From assembly GCA_033807775.1 (NCBI GenBank), contig CM066321.1, forward strand, positions 234,600,350 to 234,664,349: DNA of 64,000 bases, written 5' to 3'. Position 1 is the first letter of the stretch; every line of letters starts with the position of its first letter. This document shows positions 8,920 through 19,103 of the stretch, one piece after another. This DNA comes from Saussurea involucrata (Eukaryota; Streptophyta; Magnoliopsida; Asterales; Asteraceae). A program made the translations under genes and the position numbers. The notes beneath the pieces are model-generated. The model was not told the origin of the DNA. It saw nothing but the letters and a program-made list of their open reading frames with translations, and did not search any database.

Positions 8920-10400
8920 CACGGTCATGTGTGGTACTTAGATTCTGGATGCTCCAAGCACATGACCGGAAGGAGGGAGCTTCTCACGATCTACAAGGAA
9001 GAATATGGTGGAGACGTGAGATTTGGGAACGAACACAAAGCACCGATCGTGGGCTACGACGATTTTGTCCAAGATAAGATCACAATAAAGAAGGTATCAC
9101 ACGTCGCGGGATTGGGACACAATCTGTTCAGCATCGGGCAGTTCTGCGACAAAGATCTCGAGGTACGATTCAAAGCTAAATGGTGTAGAATCCTCAACGA
9201 TGACGGAGAGGAGCTACTGGTTGGAAAACGAAAGACCAACCTCTACACAATCGACCTCGCAGCCCTCAAGACCGATAATCATGTCTGCCTCATGTCAAAG
9301 ACCAATTCCCAACAAGCATGGCTTTGGCATCGACGTCTTTAGCACCTCAACTTCAAAAGTATCAACAAACTGGTGCTGGGCGGACACGTGAAAGGCATGC
9401 CCGGTCTTCAATTCGTGAAGGATCGTCTCTGCAGGGCATGTGAAAAGGGAAAGATGAAGCGAGTGTCGTATCAACCGAAGGTCACTCCGAGCACGTCCAG
9501 GTCCCTCGAACTTATCCATATGGATTTGTGTGGACCGATGCGTGTTCAGAGTATCAACAAGCGCAAATATGTTCTGGTAATGGTGGATGACTTCTCGCGC
9601 TATACATGGGTCAAGTTCCTTCGCTCGAAAGACGAAACTCCAGAACTGATCATCAACCATCTGAAGACCATCCAACTGAACAAGCAACAACAAGTTCAGA
9701 CCATAAGGACTGACAACGGGACGGAGTTCAAGAATCAAACGGTGGACGACTATCAGACTTCAGTCGGTATTTCACACACATTCTCTGCCGCACGCACTCC
9801 TCAGCAAAATGGAGTGGTGGAACGTCGCAACCGTACCCTAGTCGAAGCGGCTCGCACCATGCTTTCCCAGTCCAATCTGCCGTACTTTCTATGGGCCGAA
9901 GCGGTGTCAACGACCTGTTACACGCAAAACCGCTCCATCCTCAACAAGCGGTTCAACAAGACACCGTACGAGATCATCAACAACCGCGTTCCGAATATCA
10001 AGTACTTCCATGCATTCGGATGCACATGCTACGTCTTAAACGACAAGGATGGTCTCGGCAAATTCAGCCCCAAGGAGGACGAAGGAGTTTTCATCGGATA
10101 CTCCATGCAGGCTCAAGCGTATCGCGTTTACATCACACGGAAGAAAACCATTGTCGAAAGTGTAAACGTGACATTCGACGAAGCCGCAGATTTGGCTTCT
10201 GAACAAAACAGTTCAGAACCCGGTTTAACTGGCGTGCTAGCTTCTGGACCTCCAAGTTCGGGATCTGCACAAGAGACAGTAAATCCAAATCATTCATCTT
10301 CATCGAATGCTGACTCTTCTGATTTAGATTTATTGTTTAAGTTCTTTTATGATGACGTCTTTAATTTTTCCCCTACTGTCTCAGCACAACCTCGGCTTGA
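8920..10400 (+). pseudogene. pol: Protease-integrase of element A
   Basis: Aspartic protease signature WYLDSGCSKHMTG at about 8931-8970, followed by the copia protease pattern (HNLFSIGQFCD). Integrase has an HHCC finger (HLNF... CRACEKGKMK, about 9343-9450), and the DDE core: DLCGP (about 9525), DNGTEFKN (about 9712) and the E of VVERRNRT (about 9820). TAG at 9340-9342 breaks the finger (a single C-to-T change from CAG), and a frameshift near 10395-10430 separates it from RT. Processing and integration roles are well established for the family; this copy cannot make an intact polyprotein. Confidence 0.9.
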
Positions 10401-12391
10401 ATTGAGGACTCGTCGAACCTATCCGGTCTGCCGCCATCTACAAGCACACCATCCATCACTGTAGAGACAGCTCAACCGTCATCATCGACTTCAACTGATA
10501 CTACTGTCCCCCTGGAGGAACCAATCACTAACACGGAGATCGCTCCTAACGATTCGTCATCTGCTACAACCGACGATCAACCTCTGAACTCCTCGGAACC
10601 AGAAGTTGTTCAACCCTCGGCGAATCCTCCCCCACCTCCTCCAAGAAACCAACCTGCTACACTTGAAGCAGTTCAAGACCTACATCCTGGTGATTATGTT
10701 GACTCGGACGCGTCTCACTCTACTCAACAACCGCTTCCGCACACCACCAAATGGACGAAAGCTCATCCGCTTCATCAAATCATCGGTGACCCCTCTACTC
10801 CTGTTCAAACAAGAGGCGCATCCGCCAACTTCTGTCTATTCTTCGGCTTCTTAAGCAACATCGAGCCGACGAACGTACGCGAAGCGCTTGAAGATCCGGA
10901 CTGGATCATAGCCATACAAGAGGAGCTTAATCGATTTGAAGCTCTAAAGGTATGGCGACTGGTTCCACGTCCAAAACACAAGACGGTAATCGGCACCAAG
11001 TGGATCTTCAAGAATAAGAAAGACGAAGACGGCATAGTTGTACGCAAAAAGGCGTGTCTCGTGGCCAAGGGATACCGACAACAAGAAGAGATCGATTATG
11101 ATGAGACCTATGCTCCGGTGGCAAGAATCGAGGCCATACGCATGTTCCTGGCATTCGTCGCGCACAAGAACTTCATGGTCTTCCAAATAGATGTGAAGAC
11201 CGCATTCCTATATGGCGATATCAAGGAAGAAGTGTACGTCTCACAACCGGACGGATTCGTGGACGATTCGAAGCCTGATCACGTCTACATTTTAGACAAG
11301 GCGCTTTACGGACTAAAGCAAGCTCCGCGAGCATGGTACAACACTATGTCTGAGTTTTTGATAAAGGCTAAATTTACACGAGGAAAAATCGATTCTACTT
11401 TATTTATCAAAAACGAGAAAGGTCACATAGTTCTTGTTCAAGTGTACGTAGATGATATCATATTCGGCTCTACTAATCCCACATATGCTAAGAACTTTGC
11501 CAATCTAATGGGAGAATTTTTTAAAATGAGTATGCTTTGCGAGATGAATTTCTTCCTTGGTCTTCAAGTTAAACAACTGTCGACCGGGATATTCATAAAC
11601 CAGGCCAAATACATCTAGGATGTTCTTAGGAAATTCCAGATGGAACAGTCCTCGCCAATGAAAACTCCCATGGCACCCGGTACAAAGCTTCACGCCGACT
11701 CTAACGGAACGGATGTGAATCCTAAATTGTATCGTGGGATGATAGGTTCTTAATGTACTTAACCACAAGTAGACCGGATATCATGTTTTCCACATTTCTG
11801 TGTGCCCAATTTCAATCAAAACCTAAGGAGTCTCATTTAACTGCTGTCAAACGAATTTTTCGTTATTTACGTGGTACTGCTGATCTTGGCTTGTGGTACC
11901 CGAGAGAGACAGGTTTTGCACTATCCGCTTACTCCGATGCGGATCACGCGGGCTGCATGTTGGACCGGAAGAGCACCTCGGGTCACATCCAGTTTTTGGG
12001 AGATAGCCTGGTAAGTTGGGCATCAAAGAAGCAGCAATGCGTCTCAACGTCAACTGCTGAAGCGGAGTACGTGGCCACCGCGAGCTGCTATTCCCAAGTC
12101 ATCTGGATGAGGACGCAACTCAAAGACTATGGCTTCACGTATGTCAAAGTTCCAATTTACTGTGACTCGAAGAGCGCCATCGCCATATCAAGCAACCCGG
12201 TCCAATACACCAAAATGAAGCACATCGATGTTCGGTATCACTTCATTAAGGATCACGTCGAAAGAGGTACAGTCGAACTCTACTTCGTAAATACTGAACA
12301 TCAGTTAGCAGACCTCTTTACAAAAGCCTTGGACGAAAAACGTTTTAACACTCTTGTGTCCAAGTTAGGTATGCTAAAACTGACAACTTAA
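10400..12391 (+). pseudogene. pol: Reverse transcriptase - RNase H of element A
   Basis: Frame 0 opens with the IN-RT linker (KAHPLHQIIGDP, then VQTRGASANF). RT follows: WIFKNKKDEDG, ARLEA-like ARIEAIRMFLAF, DVKTAFLYGDIKEEVYVSQPDGF, LYGLKQAPRAWY, and the catalytic YVDD (11445-11456). TAG 11616-11618 interrupts KYI-stop-DVLRKF (CAG to TAG). A one-base loss at about 11749 in GGTTCTTAATG shifts frame before MYLTTSRPDIMF. RNase H follows with YSDADHAGC, STSTAEAEYVA, DSKSAIAI, and HFIKDH; pol ends at TAA 12389-12391. It is followed by the PPT cluster. Confidence 0.9.
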
Positions 12392-12649
12392 TCCGATTGT
12401 GTGCCCGTTACAAGTTCCATACATCTACGAGTAACTGTCTACTCAACATCCGGTGTTTACACTCCTGATGATTGACCATACACTTCCTCGCACTTGTATT
12501 CTACTTGTCTCAGTTACACAGTTAGATCTAGTCTCTGTATTTATTTCGTAGATTTCGTTTGTTTCCTTTCTTTCGTCGTGTGTTTCTTTTATTTCGTACT
12601 GTCGTCTACTTTTAACTGTTAATATCTGTGCTTTCACGGTGTGTTCATG

Positions 12650-12865
12650 TGTTCAGGGGGAGCACAAAGAAGTATCAGGTAAGTTTACTCATCTGTTGAG
12701 GGGGAGCGTCACACACAGTTTTTCTTAACATATTAAAAGTTTTTTTTTGTGTGTGTGGGCACTCCAGTGTGTTCTCATCTAATAGTTTTTTTATCTGTTA
12801 AACTCTCCTATGCACTATCCGAGGGGGAGCAAGGTTTTCCCCATGCTAAGTTTGAGGGGGAGCGA
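12650..12865 (+). repeat. Cluster of four PPT-like boxes downstream of pol
   Basis: CAGGGGGAGC (12655), GAGGGGGAGC (12699), GAGGGGGAGC (12821) and GAGGGGGAGC (12854) match the functional PPT AAAGGGGGAGAT at 17704. Multiple internal PPT copies after pol are a described Sirevirus hallmark. A perfect splice donor CAG|GTAAGT lies at 12676-12684 between the first two. Confidence 0.8.
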
Positions 12866-12934
12866 GAGAAGGTCCTTTTACAGTTTCAAATTTTGCAAAA
12901 TCTCAAGGAACGGGGTAATTTTCTTTAAAATGTC

Positions 12935-13765
12935 AGAAGTATCCGGACGGGTATCCGGAAACCTCATTTTTCCGGATAGGTTTCCGGACCGGATCACCAT
13001 CCGGGTTGGATGGGAACCCGGATACAACGCGGAGACAGGACCTCATATATAAACATCCGGACACCTCTTTCATCACTTTACCCGGACAATTCTTGCAAAA
13101 CCCTAAAACCCCTCGTTTTTCTCTCGCACTCGGTCTTACTCATTTATCTCGATTAGCACTCATATTTTGCTCCATCTTCAGGTATTCTATTCGAATCTTA
13201 ATCTCGATACTGAGTAGTTAAGTATTTGTCACTTCACACCACAAATCGACCGCCATTTTGGTCGATTCACAGCATCCGCGAACCCCATATGGGTTCTTTT
13301 GACTTCGTGTCAAATCGTAGCTTATAGGTCATTTTTGTTGACCTGGTGCGGTTATCTGCTCACCCCGACTCTTATTAAATGTGTTACCACCGATTTGGGG
13401 CTGAGAATTGCACGTTTGATCATGTTGAACGTCGTCCGGAATCATTCATCATGTCCGGACACATTCATCCTGTTGATGTTTTATCCGGAAACTTGCATAT
13501 CTAAGATATTTTATTCGGATTCATCAAACACCCGGAAACCCTAGTTGTCCGGAAACCTTCAGGTTTTCGGTAAGTTCAACTACCGGGATGTCATTGTGTT
13601 CGGAAACCCTTTTTGTCCGGCATGCATAGTTTATCCGGAAACCATCATTTCGTCCGGTAACTTCTGTTGTCCGGACACCCTTTGTCCGGATACTTCTTGC
13701 TATCCGGAAAGTATGGGTTTTACAAGTATTATGTCCGGACACCCCTGCTATCTTCATTCCTGTAC
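12935..13765 (+). repeat. CCGG-box repeat array upstream of the env-like gene
   Basis: About 25 boxes of TCCGGA/TCCGGAAAC/GTCCGGACAC type, the same motif as in the leader array (4780-5215). A box cluster at the 5' vicinity of the env-like gene is known for env-containing Sireviruses. No protein is evident between 12392 and 13883. Confidence 0.8.
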
Positions 13766-13821
13766 CCATTTTGTCACTGCCAGTCCTCAATTTGTCTCAA
13801 ATTGAGCCTATTAATGCAAAG

Positions 13822-13876
13822 GTATGCACCGACAATTGTTCTTCCGTCTTAGTTACTAACTGGGTTGCTTTTACAG
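13822..13876 (+). other. Predicted intron just upstream of the env-like ATG (A)
   Basis: Donor AAAG|GTATGC at 13821/13822, a perfect plant branch-point motif TACTAAC at 13854-13860, a pyrimidine-rich run and acceptor TTTTACAG at 13869-13876. The env-like ATG follows eight bases later (13884). At 55 nt it is short, so the acceptor could also serve an upstream donor such as CAG|GTAAGT at 12676-12684. Confidence 0.5.
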
Positions 13877-13883
13877 ATACTCA

Positions 13884-16800
13884 ATGGCGGATCAGGAACA
13901 AAATCCACCACGGAACCCGGAAGAGCAATAATTTCCTCAAGAGGAACTTATAAATGAAGAAGCTGACAACGCCTTGGTCGACCCTGACCATGGTACAGAA
14001 TTGGAGGCCAACAATCACCACCTGGACCCGACACTATTCAAACCACAACCACAACATCGAGTGATTGTGGACATCCGTATGCGTCACCCTCTTCGTGAGG
14101 CCCTCACCGCCACTGCTGATGTCCCACTACTGTATGTGCTTCAAGTCTGGTTCTCCGCACAAGTTCGCACGGCCGGTAATTCGCAAACTATCACTGCTCA
14201 GATCGATAACCAGCAGTTCACGCTTACACCGGACTCCTTTCGCCGCCTACTTTCACTTCCTGAGGCCAACGCCGGCGGTCATCAAGGATATGACCCCACG
14301 GTCAATGACATGACACTGTGCGCTCAAGTCCGCGCTCTTGGCTACAACTTCGCCCTCGACCGACCGTCCGCGTTCAACCGTAGATACCTAGCTCCTTTAT
14401 GGTACACTTTGTTCATGATTCTGAACAGATGCCTTTCTTCGAGATGGAAGGGCATAGACCAGTGTACCGGCAATTTCCTCAGACTATTCCATGCCGTATG
14501 CTACAACCGTCATGTAGACTTCGCCATGATCATTTGGCGGGAAATAGTCACCGCCATTCGTCAAATCGGAGGCTCTAAACAGAAGAAATTTCTTCCGTAC
14601 CCGCGTTTCCTTTCGCTCGTTGTTCGTCAACATATGGACGCCAATCCTGCCATCTCGCGCCGCCTAACTCATCCGGTATGTCCTCCTCACCATTTACAAT
14701 ACATGGTCATTCGCAACCCATCCGACGCCGTAGCCACGCCCATACCTGAAGCCCTTCTGGCTTACGCCGATCCCACTGCACCAGGAGTGATAGCATATAG
14801 GGAAGTGTTAGGGAATCCCGTGGTCCAACCAGAACCGGAGGGACCTGCCCAAGGACCTAGACCCGAGAGACGTGAGGGTCCGAGAGTAAGAGGTGGTAGG
14901 GACCGGCAAGCAGGTGCTGCTGGGCGGGGTGTGATGATTGTTCGGGGAAGCGGAGCTAGCGTGCGTGGTGCAGTGGAATTGGGTCCCAGTTCCAGCCAAC
15001 CCAAGCCGGAACATCGTCCTCTCGATCGATGCTCCACCGTGACACTACGCCATACATAACTGAACCGCCTTCACCACCCCATCACGTTGAAAACGTGGAA
15101 TCTGACTCCACGGATTCCGATACGGACCGTACCATTCGCCTGAAATGCATCCCTCACCGTATCGGACCAAACTCGGACTTCACCAAAGGAATCCCACTTG
15201 ACTCACCTCCTCCTACCGAACAGCCTGAAATAGAGATATTTGGAATGAGGGAGTAGAAGGTGATGAGTTAGATCAAGTGAGAAGGAGAGAACTGCGTTCG
15301 ATGTCGAACCAGGAAAGATTAAGCCGTAAAGATAACGAGGCTCATGAGAGAACCCAACCGAGTGATATTCGGGTAGCCACATCTGCTATCCCGTCTCATA
15401 CGTTGGGACGGGGTATTAAAGAAGCCTCCGTGGACCCAGCGGAGCAATTGCACAACCCCCTTATCCACTCATCCGTCTCTCAAAAGACGAATGCTTCAGT
15501 CTCACACGGGGATCAAGCACAACTTCCACCGGTCAATCACTCGGAGAGTACTGGTGTTGAAATAAGAGACCAGCAACCCCCGGTCTCGACTTCTTTCAGT
15601 GCACAGTTGAGTCTAGAGCCACTTGATATTATACATTCTTCGGCTAGGACACAACATGAGGAACATCAAATCGAGACTCTTCGTGACTCGATCGGAACGT
15701 CTGTAGTGTCTCCGTCTGGCAGAACACGAGGATCGGACGGAAATCCTACCACTGCTACCATTATGCCAACTGTGAACGTAGGTGGCTCTGCCTCTGCGGC
15801 AGATGCCACAACGGGTAATCTAAGTGATCCCGGAGTTATCTTACACGACTTTGTGTCACCAAGGTCCCTGGACAGCACCCTTAAGGATGTCCACGAGGCG
15901 ATGGAGCAGCACGTTGCCGCCGAGATCGACACCGTCAAACGTTTAATCAAAGGCAAAGGACATATCGTCGACACGGAAACCGCACCTACACCTCCACCGG
16001 TCCCAATTCAACCTACCTATTCGGTGGACACTCTAAAGACAATGCTACTAGCCCAACTGCTCCAAGAATCTAAAACAAACGCCTCTACCGAAGTAGACCT
16101 GATAACCGTTATGAAATCACAGGTCCCTGCTCCTTCATCATCTATTACCACTCGCCTGGATACCATTGACTCGACTCTTAAGGACTACAACCAAGCGCTC
16201 ACAACGTTGTCCGAGAGAGTCCGCTCACTTGAAGATACCTGCAAGAGTCAAGCAGGCGGTCTGAAGCGAAAGCACGATGATCAGGATGATCCTGATCACC
16301 GTGAGGGGGAGAAAAGACTAAGACCTACCGAGACCGCCCCTATCCTCACCGAATCGACAATTGTGGTTCATCTGGAACCAGCAACTGCGGCAACAACAAC
16401 AACCGACGCCGAACCTGAAGCCGAGTTGCCATTAGCCGAGATGGTAATCGACATGGAAATATCAGATGATGAAGACCCGACGGTTGAAAAGCCTGAGGGT
16501 TCAACACAAGAACTGGTTGATTTTGACTCATCGGACAGACTGTTATTGGATATGATAGATACAGACTACGAAGCCAACCCGGAGACCGAAGATGCATGGT
16601 ATGAAAAAGCCGCCAGTGCCGCAAATCTCCAGGTTAATTTGATTTTCCCTACTGATGACGATGACAACATTGATTATGATCAGTTCCTGCTCCACAATTT
16701 ATATGGTACCTCTCCCGTTCACTCTGCTCAACCCGCTGAAACTTCAACAAGACCCGAGACCACAATTGCCAATATTCTGACAACTCCTCAGCAACCGACA

Positions 16801-17721
16801 GCCTCTGATCTTCCCCCTCCTCAACAGCCACAAATCTGTTGGGAGAAGATCCCGATATTTACTCCTCATCTGGAGGAATCCATCAAGAAGATGTTTGTTC
16901 ACAAGCTACGCCCGATCGAGCCGACCTTCTGCCTTGGTATTTACAACTACAACCCCGAATACTAACGCCGGTACATCTGCGCAATGAAGCGGTGTCTTCC
17001 AGTCAGTCAAGTCATAACAAAGCATAGGATCACCGAGGTACTCAACATCCAGTCAAGCCGTATGATGAAAATCGTGTATCCAGTGTTCACTGTCAGACGC
17101 GAAGACAGTAACGAATGAATATTTTCTGAAGCCGACTTCTAGCACCTCCGACCGTTTGATTTCCTGGCTATTCTGAAAGACCTTCGTTCAAGAACCATCC
17201 GACCGCTACCTGTTACAAAGGCGCTCGAAGCTGTTCGTCGATTCCTGGTCCGTACAATTATGATGTCTTATCTAACGGACTTTCAAATGGCAATCGAGAA
17301 CAGGGCTAAGAAGGTAAATCTGATCAAGCCGAATCTGAAAGCTCCTGAGTTGAAGATGTATTCCGAAAACGCTCTGCTTCTACAACCGGGATTTGGGATT
17401 GTCTTCATCAACAATCAGAATGAAAAGAAATTTCTGCGCTTCAGTCAGGTAGACAGATTCTGCGACGGCACGCTCTTCAAAGTACAGAATGCTCTTCGCA
17501 AAATCATTTCCTATGAATCAGAAAATCAGAAGGTTTCGTATGTTCCTAACTCGAATGAGATAACTGCACGAAACACTTTAGAAGTGGTTGAAGAACGCAT
17601 AGACTATCGCCGTGCTATCAGAATGTTCGAGGTACACTTTGCGCTTCGCAAAAGATATGTTTATAACCGGCGAGAGCTGGAGCGCGAACTCGAACTTCAA
17701 ATCAAAGGGGGAGATTGTTAG
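13884..17721 (+). pseudogene. env-like protein of element A
   Basis: ATG 13884 (MADQEQNPPR) is in frame with the long open stretch ending at 15059. Residues about 60-250 (roughly 14060-14640) share a domain with B's env-like exon 1: a Trp-Phe helix, TITAQ...FTLTPDSFRRLLSLP, then FLPYPRFLSLVV. Frameshifts at about 15030 and 15250 lead to the second open part (15277-16965), which has a coiled coil (about 16140-16250), a bipartite basic motif LKRKHDDQ...EKRLR (16256-16320) and acidic stretches. A conserved tail reads on to 17721 through TAA 16963, TGA 17116 and TAG 17140. The TAA at 13929 is another CAA-to-TAA candidate. No signal peptide or membrane segment is visible, so a nuclear role is as likely as an envelope. 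Confidence 0.8.
17704..17715 (+). other. Functional PPT of element A overlapping the env-like C terminus
   Basis: AAAGGGGGAGAT abuts the 3' LTR. The env-like frame reads through it as KGGD and then uses the first LTR bases TGT TAG as Cys-stop, so the stop codon lies inside the LTR (17719-17721). Confidence 0.9.
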
Positions 17722-17991
17722 GGTCATTTATTGTTGATTTAAAGTTCAAGGGTTTAAATTGTAATTGTTTAATTTGAGCTTATTAGTGAACGGGCCGTGG
17801 GCTTGTTAACCACGGGCCCGTCATATAAATAGTTTCCTTAGCCTTATAAAATAGGCTAGTTGTTCATTTGCTTTCTATTCCTTATTGTAAATTCTCTCTG
17901 AAAGCTAATATATGGATGACCAGTTGAAATCGTATACTTGATTGTTTAATCTTTTGATTTCCTTGTTCGTTGCACGGATCTGAGACTCTCA
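17716..17991 (+). repeat. 3' LTR of element A
   Basis: 276 bp, 98.6% identical to 4103-4378 by eye, TG...CA ends, followed by the CAAGG target duplication (17992-17996). Confidence 0.95.
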
Positions 17992-17996
17992 CAAGG

Positions 17997-18753
17997 CAAG
18001 TGTTATCCACGGTAACTAGTTCCCGAAACAATTAATTTATGCATACATGAACAAATTCAAATAAAATAACTACCAAATTTTAAAAAGAGAAAAATATAGA
18101 AACAATACATGGAGGGAATCTTGAATTTATGCATAAATGAACAAATTCAAAACCATACATTAAAGCATTACTTGAAATTCGTTAATACAAAAAAAATACA
18201 TAATATCAAAAATTAATTTGTGCATACATACACATATTCAAAAACAGACATTAAACCATTTACGTAATTTGTGCATATATGAACAAATTCAAATAAAATA
18301 ACTATCAAAATTAAAAAAGAGAAAAATATGAAAACAATACATGGAGAGAATCTTGAATTTGTAAAAAGATGAACAAATCTAAAAACAGACATTAAACGTA
18401 GTGAGATGGTTAAGCATTTGTGTATTTGTGCATATGTGCATTTGTGTGTATATGTGCATCTGTGCATGTATATTCTTTATGGAAAAAAAATTATAGGTCT
18501 GTATTTTAGATAGAATAAGGCCAAGATTGATAAGATAAATCAATATTAAAATTTTATTGATAATGAAAAGATAAACACAAATATTGTAAATAAAATAACT
18601 ACCAAATTTAAAAGTGAGAAATTTAAGGAAACAATAAATAGATGGAATCTTATTAATTCAGGCGTGAAAAGCAAATTCCAAAAATGCCCCAATTTGAGAA
18701 GTCACGCATGTTAAGCAACCTCAAGGTAAACTGAATTATGATTGGTTGAAATG
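17997..18753. repeat. Degenerate tandem repeats, about 230-300 bp unit
   Basis: The block GAACAAATTCAAATAAAATA ... ACAATACATGGAG(G/A)GAATCTTGAATTT occurs near 18050 and 18280, and in weaker form near 18590. No open frame with meaning. This is the remaining interior of the inverted-repeat element into which A inserted. Confidence 0.55.
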
Positions 18754-18783
18754 TGGTTAGCATAGTTAGTACCAATGAGGTGG
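18754..18783 (-). repeat. Right arm of the inverted repeat bracketing element A
   Basis: Inverted copy of 3931-3960 (28 of 30 bases). Outside it, CTATATATAG mirrors the TATATATAG outside the left arm. Confidence 0.55.
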
Positions 18784-18821
18784 TTAGCAAATGAATGAGA
18801 CTATATATAGACAGGGAGGAT

Positions 18822-19010
18822 CAAACGAGAATAGTAACTATTTAAAAGAACACGAGAACGTACAATTTCATTAGTGATTTTACATTAAGGCGCAAAAAAG
18901 CCACGCGGGCCTGAACCCGCGGCCAAAGTCCTTTTTCGTGCGTTAATGTAAAAATCACTAATAATTTTATTCATTCTCGTGTTGTTTTAAATAGGTATTG
19001 TTCTCATTTG
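18822..19010. mobile_element. Hairpin MITE (about 189 bp) with GC-rich loop
   Basis: Arms 18822-18892 and 18940-19010 are inverted repeats over about 70 bases. One arm reads CAAACGAGAATAGTAACTAT, and the opposite strand of the other reads CAAATGAGAACAATACCTAT. The loop holds CCACGCGGGCCTGAACCCGC, much richer in GC than anything nearby. No coding capacity. Confidence 0.65.
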
Positions 19011-19016
19011 AACTCG

Positions 19017-19017
19017 A

Positions 19018-19102
<85 letters not shown>
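19017..19102. repeat. (CT)n followed by (TA)n microsatellite
   Basis: About 55 bases of CT repeat with one TTT interruption, changing at 19073 to about 28 bases of TA repeat. Confidence 0.95.

Positions 19103-19103
<1 letters not shown>

Larger units (their letters stand above)
4103..17991 (+). mobile_element. Element A: complete env-like-containing Sirevirus (Ty1/copia)
   Basis: Two 276 bp LTRs bound 13.9 kb with an identical 5 bp target duplication CAAGG (4098-4102 and 17992-17996). Order inside: PBS to tRNA-iMet, long leader with repeated CCGG boxes, gag, protease, integrase, RT, RNase H, a PPT cluster, a second CCGG-box cluster, env-like gene, PPT. Gene order PR-IN-RT-RH defines Ty1/copia; the long gag with coiled coil, the multiple PPTs and the extra 3' gene fit Sireviruses. 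The LTRs differ at four positions by eye (1.4%), so insertion is fairly recent, yet all coding regions carry stops or frameshifts. Confidence 0.95.

Noticed and set aside
9295..9738. 147-codon minus-strand frame opposite integrase
   Set aside because: Antisense shadow of the pol gene; no domain.
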